NCBI GenBank assembly: GCA_038127535.1
Contig: JAYPHU010000003.1
Coordinates: 102,840 to 166,839, forward strand
Source of the DNA: JAYPHU01 sp038127535
GTDB taxonomy: Bacteria; Pseudomonadota; Alphaproteobacteria; Rhodospirillales; UBA2165
Direction of reading: 5' to 3'
DNA length: 64,000 bases
Below are positions 63,389-64,000 of the stretch, piece by piece (position 1 is the first letter of the stretch; every line of letters begins with the position of its first letter). The translations under genes and the position numbers were made by a program. The notes beneath the pieces were generated by a model, which did not search any database, had not been told where the DNA came from, and was given only the letters and a program-made list of their open reading frames with translations.

Positions 63389-63721
63389 TTCATATCCTCC
63401 AAAAAGGCTAACGATAGATGCCTAGATCACGACCTTAGAAAAACATTCACGATTTATGCAGTCTTTTGGGTGGCAGCCAAGCTACTGAGACAAACCCCAA
63501 CTCCGACAGGGCAGGCTGTGAGCGGAGAGTTCCAATCATAAAAACGGTGCAACATATTGGTCGCAAATCCAGGAGTCGGTAACGCGACCCGTTACTATCC
63601 CGTCTAACCGTCTATAGCAAAACGGACTTGACGATCTCAGAGTTAATGAAGCTAGAACGAGAGACCATTATTTGAGAGTTATTCGACTTATAATTTCTTT
63701 TTATCCTCAACCAAGGAAAAC
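63389..63721. other. Gap upstream of the motAB-like operon
   Basis: No gene or structured element was recognised between the MotA-like start and the small membrane ORF. It should contain the promoter of the motAB-like operon on the minus strand; I could not place it with confidence. Confidence 0.35.
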
Positions 63722-63820
63722 GTGACAACCGCTACTATTGCCGTGTTAATGCTCGCCATGACGTATGCAGTTGCCGTCCACAACTTAATTATCGGTGAAC
63801 TTGACCGGCAGGCGCCCTGA
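63722..63820 (+). CDS. Possible small single-span membrane protein
   Basis: 32 codons from GTG 63722, with AAGGAAAAC (a good ribosome site) directly upstream. The product TTATIAVLMLAMTYAVAV is one hydrophobic span followed by a short charged tail (GELDRQAP). It is too short for family assignment. It lies in a gene-free stretch beside the AT-rich stator genes. Confidence 0.4.
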   Translation: MTTATIAVLMLAMTYAVAVHNLIIGELDRQAP

Positions 63821-63849
63821 GAGACAGTTAGGCTTGCTATGTAGCTATT

Positions 63850-64000
63850 CTATTTATTTTTGCTTTTCGAACTCGCACTAGATTTTTTCTTAGGCGCTGT
63901 GGATTTGGCACCTTTTTCCGAGACGGTATCTACGTCTTGCCCTTCCAAGTCGACATTTACCCGTGGCTGAATTTGCTCGCCTATATTTTTGGCTGCATTG
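63850..64000 (-). CDS. Unknown protein, C-terminal part only (cut by window edge)
   Basis: Minus-strand frame open to the window edge, ending at TAG 63850-63852. The visible end reads IGEQIQPRVNVDLEGQDVD and then a Lys/Ser-rich tail (APKKKSSASSKSKNK). No family could be recognised from 49 residues. The coding assignment rests on the open frame and charged tail pattern. Confidence 0.4.
   Translation of the reverse strand, partial: NAAKNIGEQIQPRVNVDLEGQDVDTVSEKGAKSTAPKKKSSASSKSKNK

Noticed and set aside
1..64000. CRISPR arrays, rRNA operons and prophage structural genes
   Set aside because: I looked for regularly spaced repeats, rRNA-like conserved blocks and phage head or tail genes and saw none.

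Overview
The window looks like chromosomal DNA of an alphaproteobacterium, probably a free-living marine or soil relative of the Rhodospirillales. This rests on aroB followed by a CorC/HlyC gene, a J-domain gene with cobS-cobT and rpmB, a monomeric NADP isocitrate dehydrogenase, many TRAP transporters and oxygenases, and an RpoE-ChrR (ECF11) stress module. Base composition is judged by eye: high GC to about 59.9 kb, then clearly AT-richer to the right edge.

Layout. 1-2.6 kb: 3' end of aroB, a CorC-type membrane protein and a gutted hybrid sensor kinase. 2.8-9.5 kb: a TRAP transporter (dctMQP), a TauD-type dioxygenase, a YCII-type protein, a BenE-type carrier and a DUF2889 protein. 9.5-16.4 kb: a broken RHH regulator, J-domain protein-cobS-cobT, rpmB and icd. 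16.6-25 kb: a Rieske oxygenase, a LOG protein, two cytochromes c with a membrane protein, a LysM protein, a broken hybrid kinase, psd-pssA and an RND remnant. 25-31 kb: an amidohydrolase, YnfA, a chimeric gene remnant, hydrolase-LLM oxidoreductase-OsmC, a MetE-like stub and a deleted IS3 element. 31-39.5 kb: rpoE-chrR divergent from an operon of a FAD desaturase-like protein, DUF1365, a CFA-type methyltransferase, an MFS carrier and DUF3833, then convergent SDR/SnoaL genes and tRNA-Gln. 39.8-50 kb: a broken globin-PAS chemoreceptor, ppx/gppA-like, rlmE, a flavin monooxygenase-like gene, guaB, an RsmB-type gene, GNAT and a broken kinase. 49.6-60 kb: a second TRAP system with fused DctQM, a truncated subtilase, an aromatic-degradation trio, another broken kinase and guaA. 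59.9-64 kb: an integrase stub and AT-rich motAB-like genes, probably an island remnant.

Two themes stand out. First, rpoE-chrR and the adjacent desaturase/methyltransferase operon face each other across about 150 bp that holds two back-to-back matches to the ECF11 promoter pattern (TGATCC, 16-base spacer, CGTA). One match overlaps the rpoE start so closely that a leaderless mRNA is implied. By homology with the Rhodobacter singlet-oxygen regulon and furan fatty acid synthesis, this is a membrane-lipid photo-oxidative defence unit that includes partner genes of unknown role. Second, every sensory gene I recognise (four histidine kinases or hybrid kinases, one globin-PAS chemoreceptor, one PAS protein) is broken by deletion, frameshift or nonsense codons, while the metabolic genes around them are intact. 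A RHH regulator, a subtilase, an RND pump, an IS3 element, an integrase and several other genes are broken too. This suggests recent, selective loss of environmental sensing.
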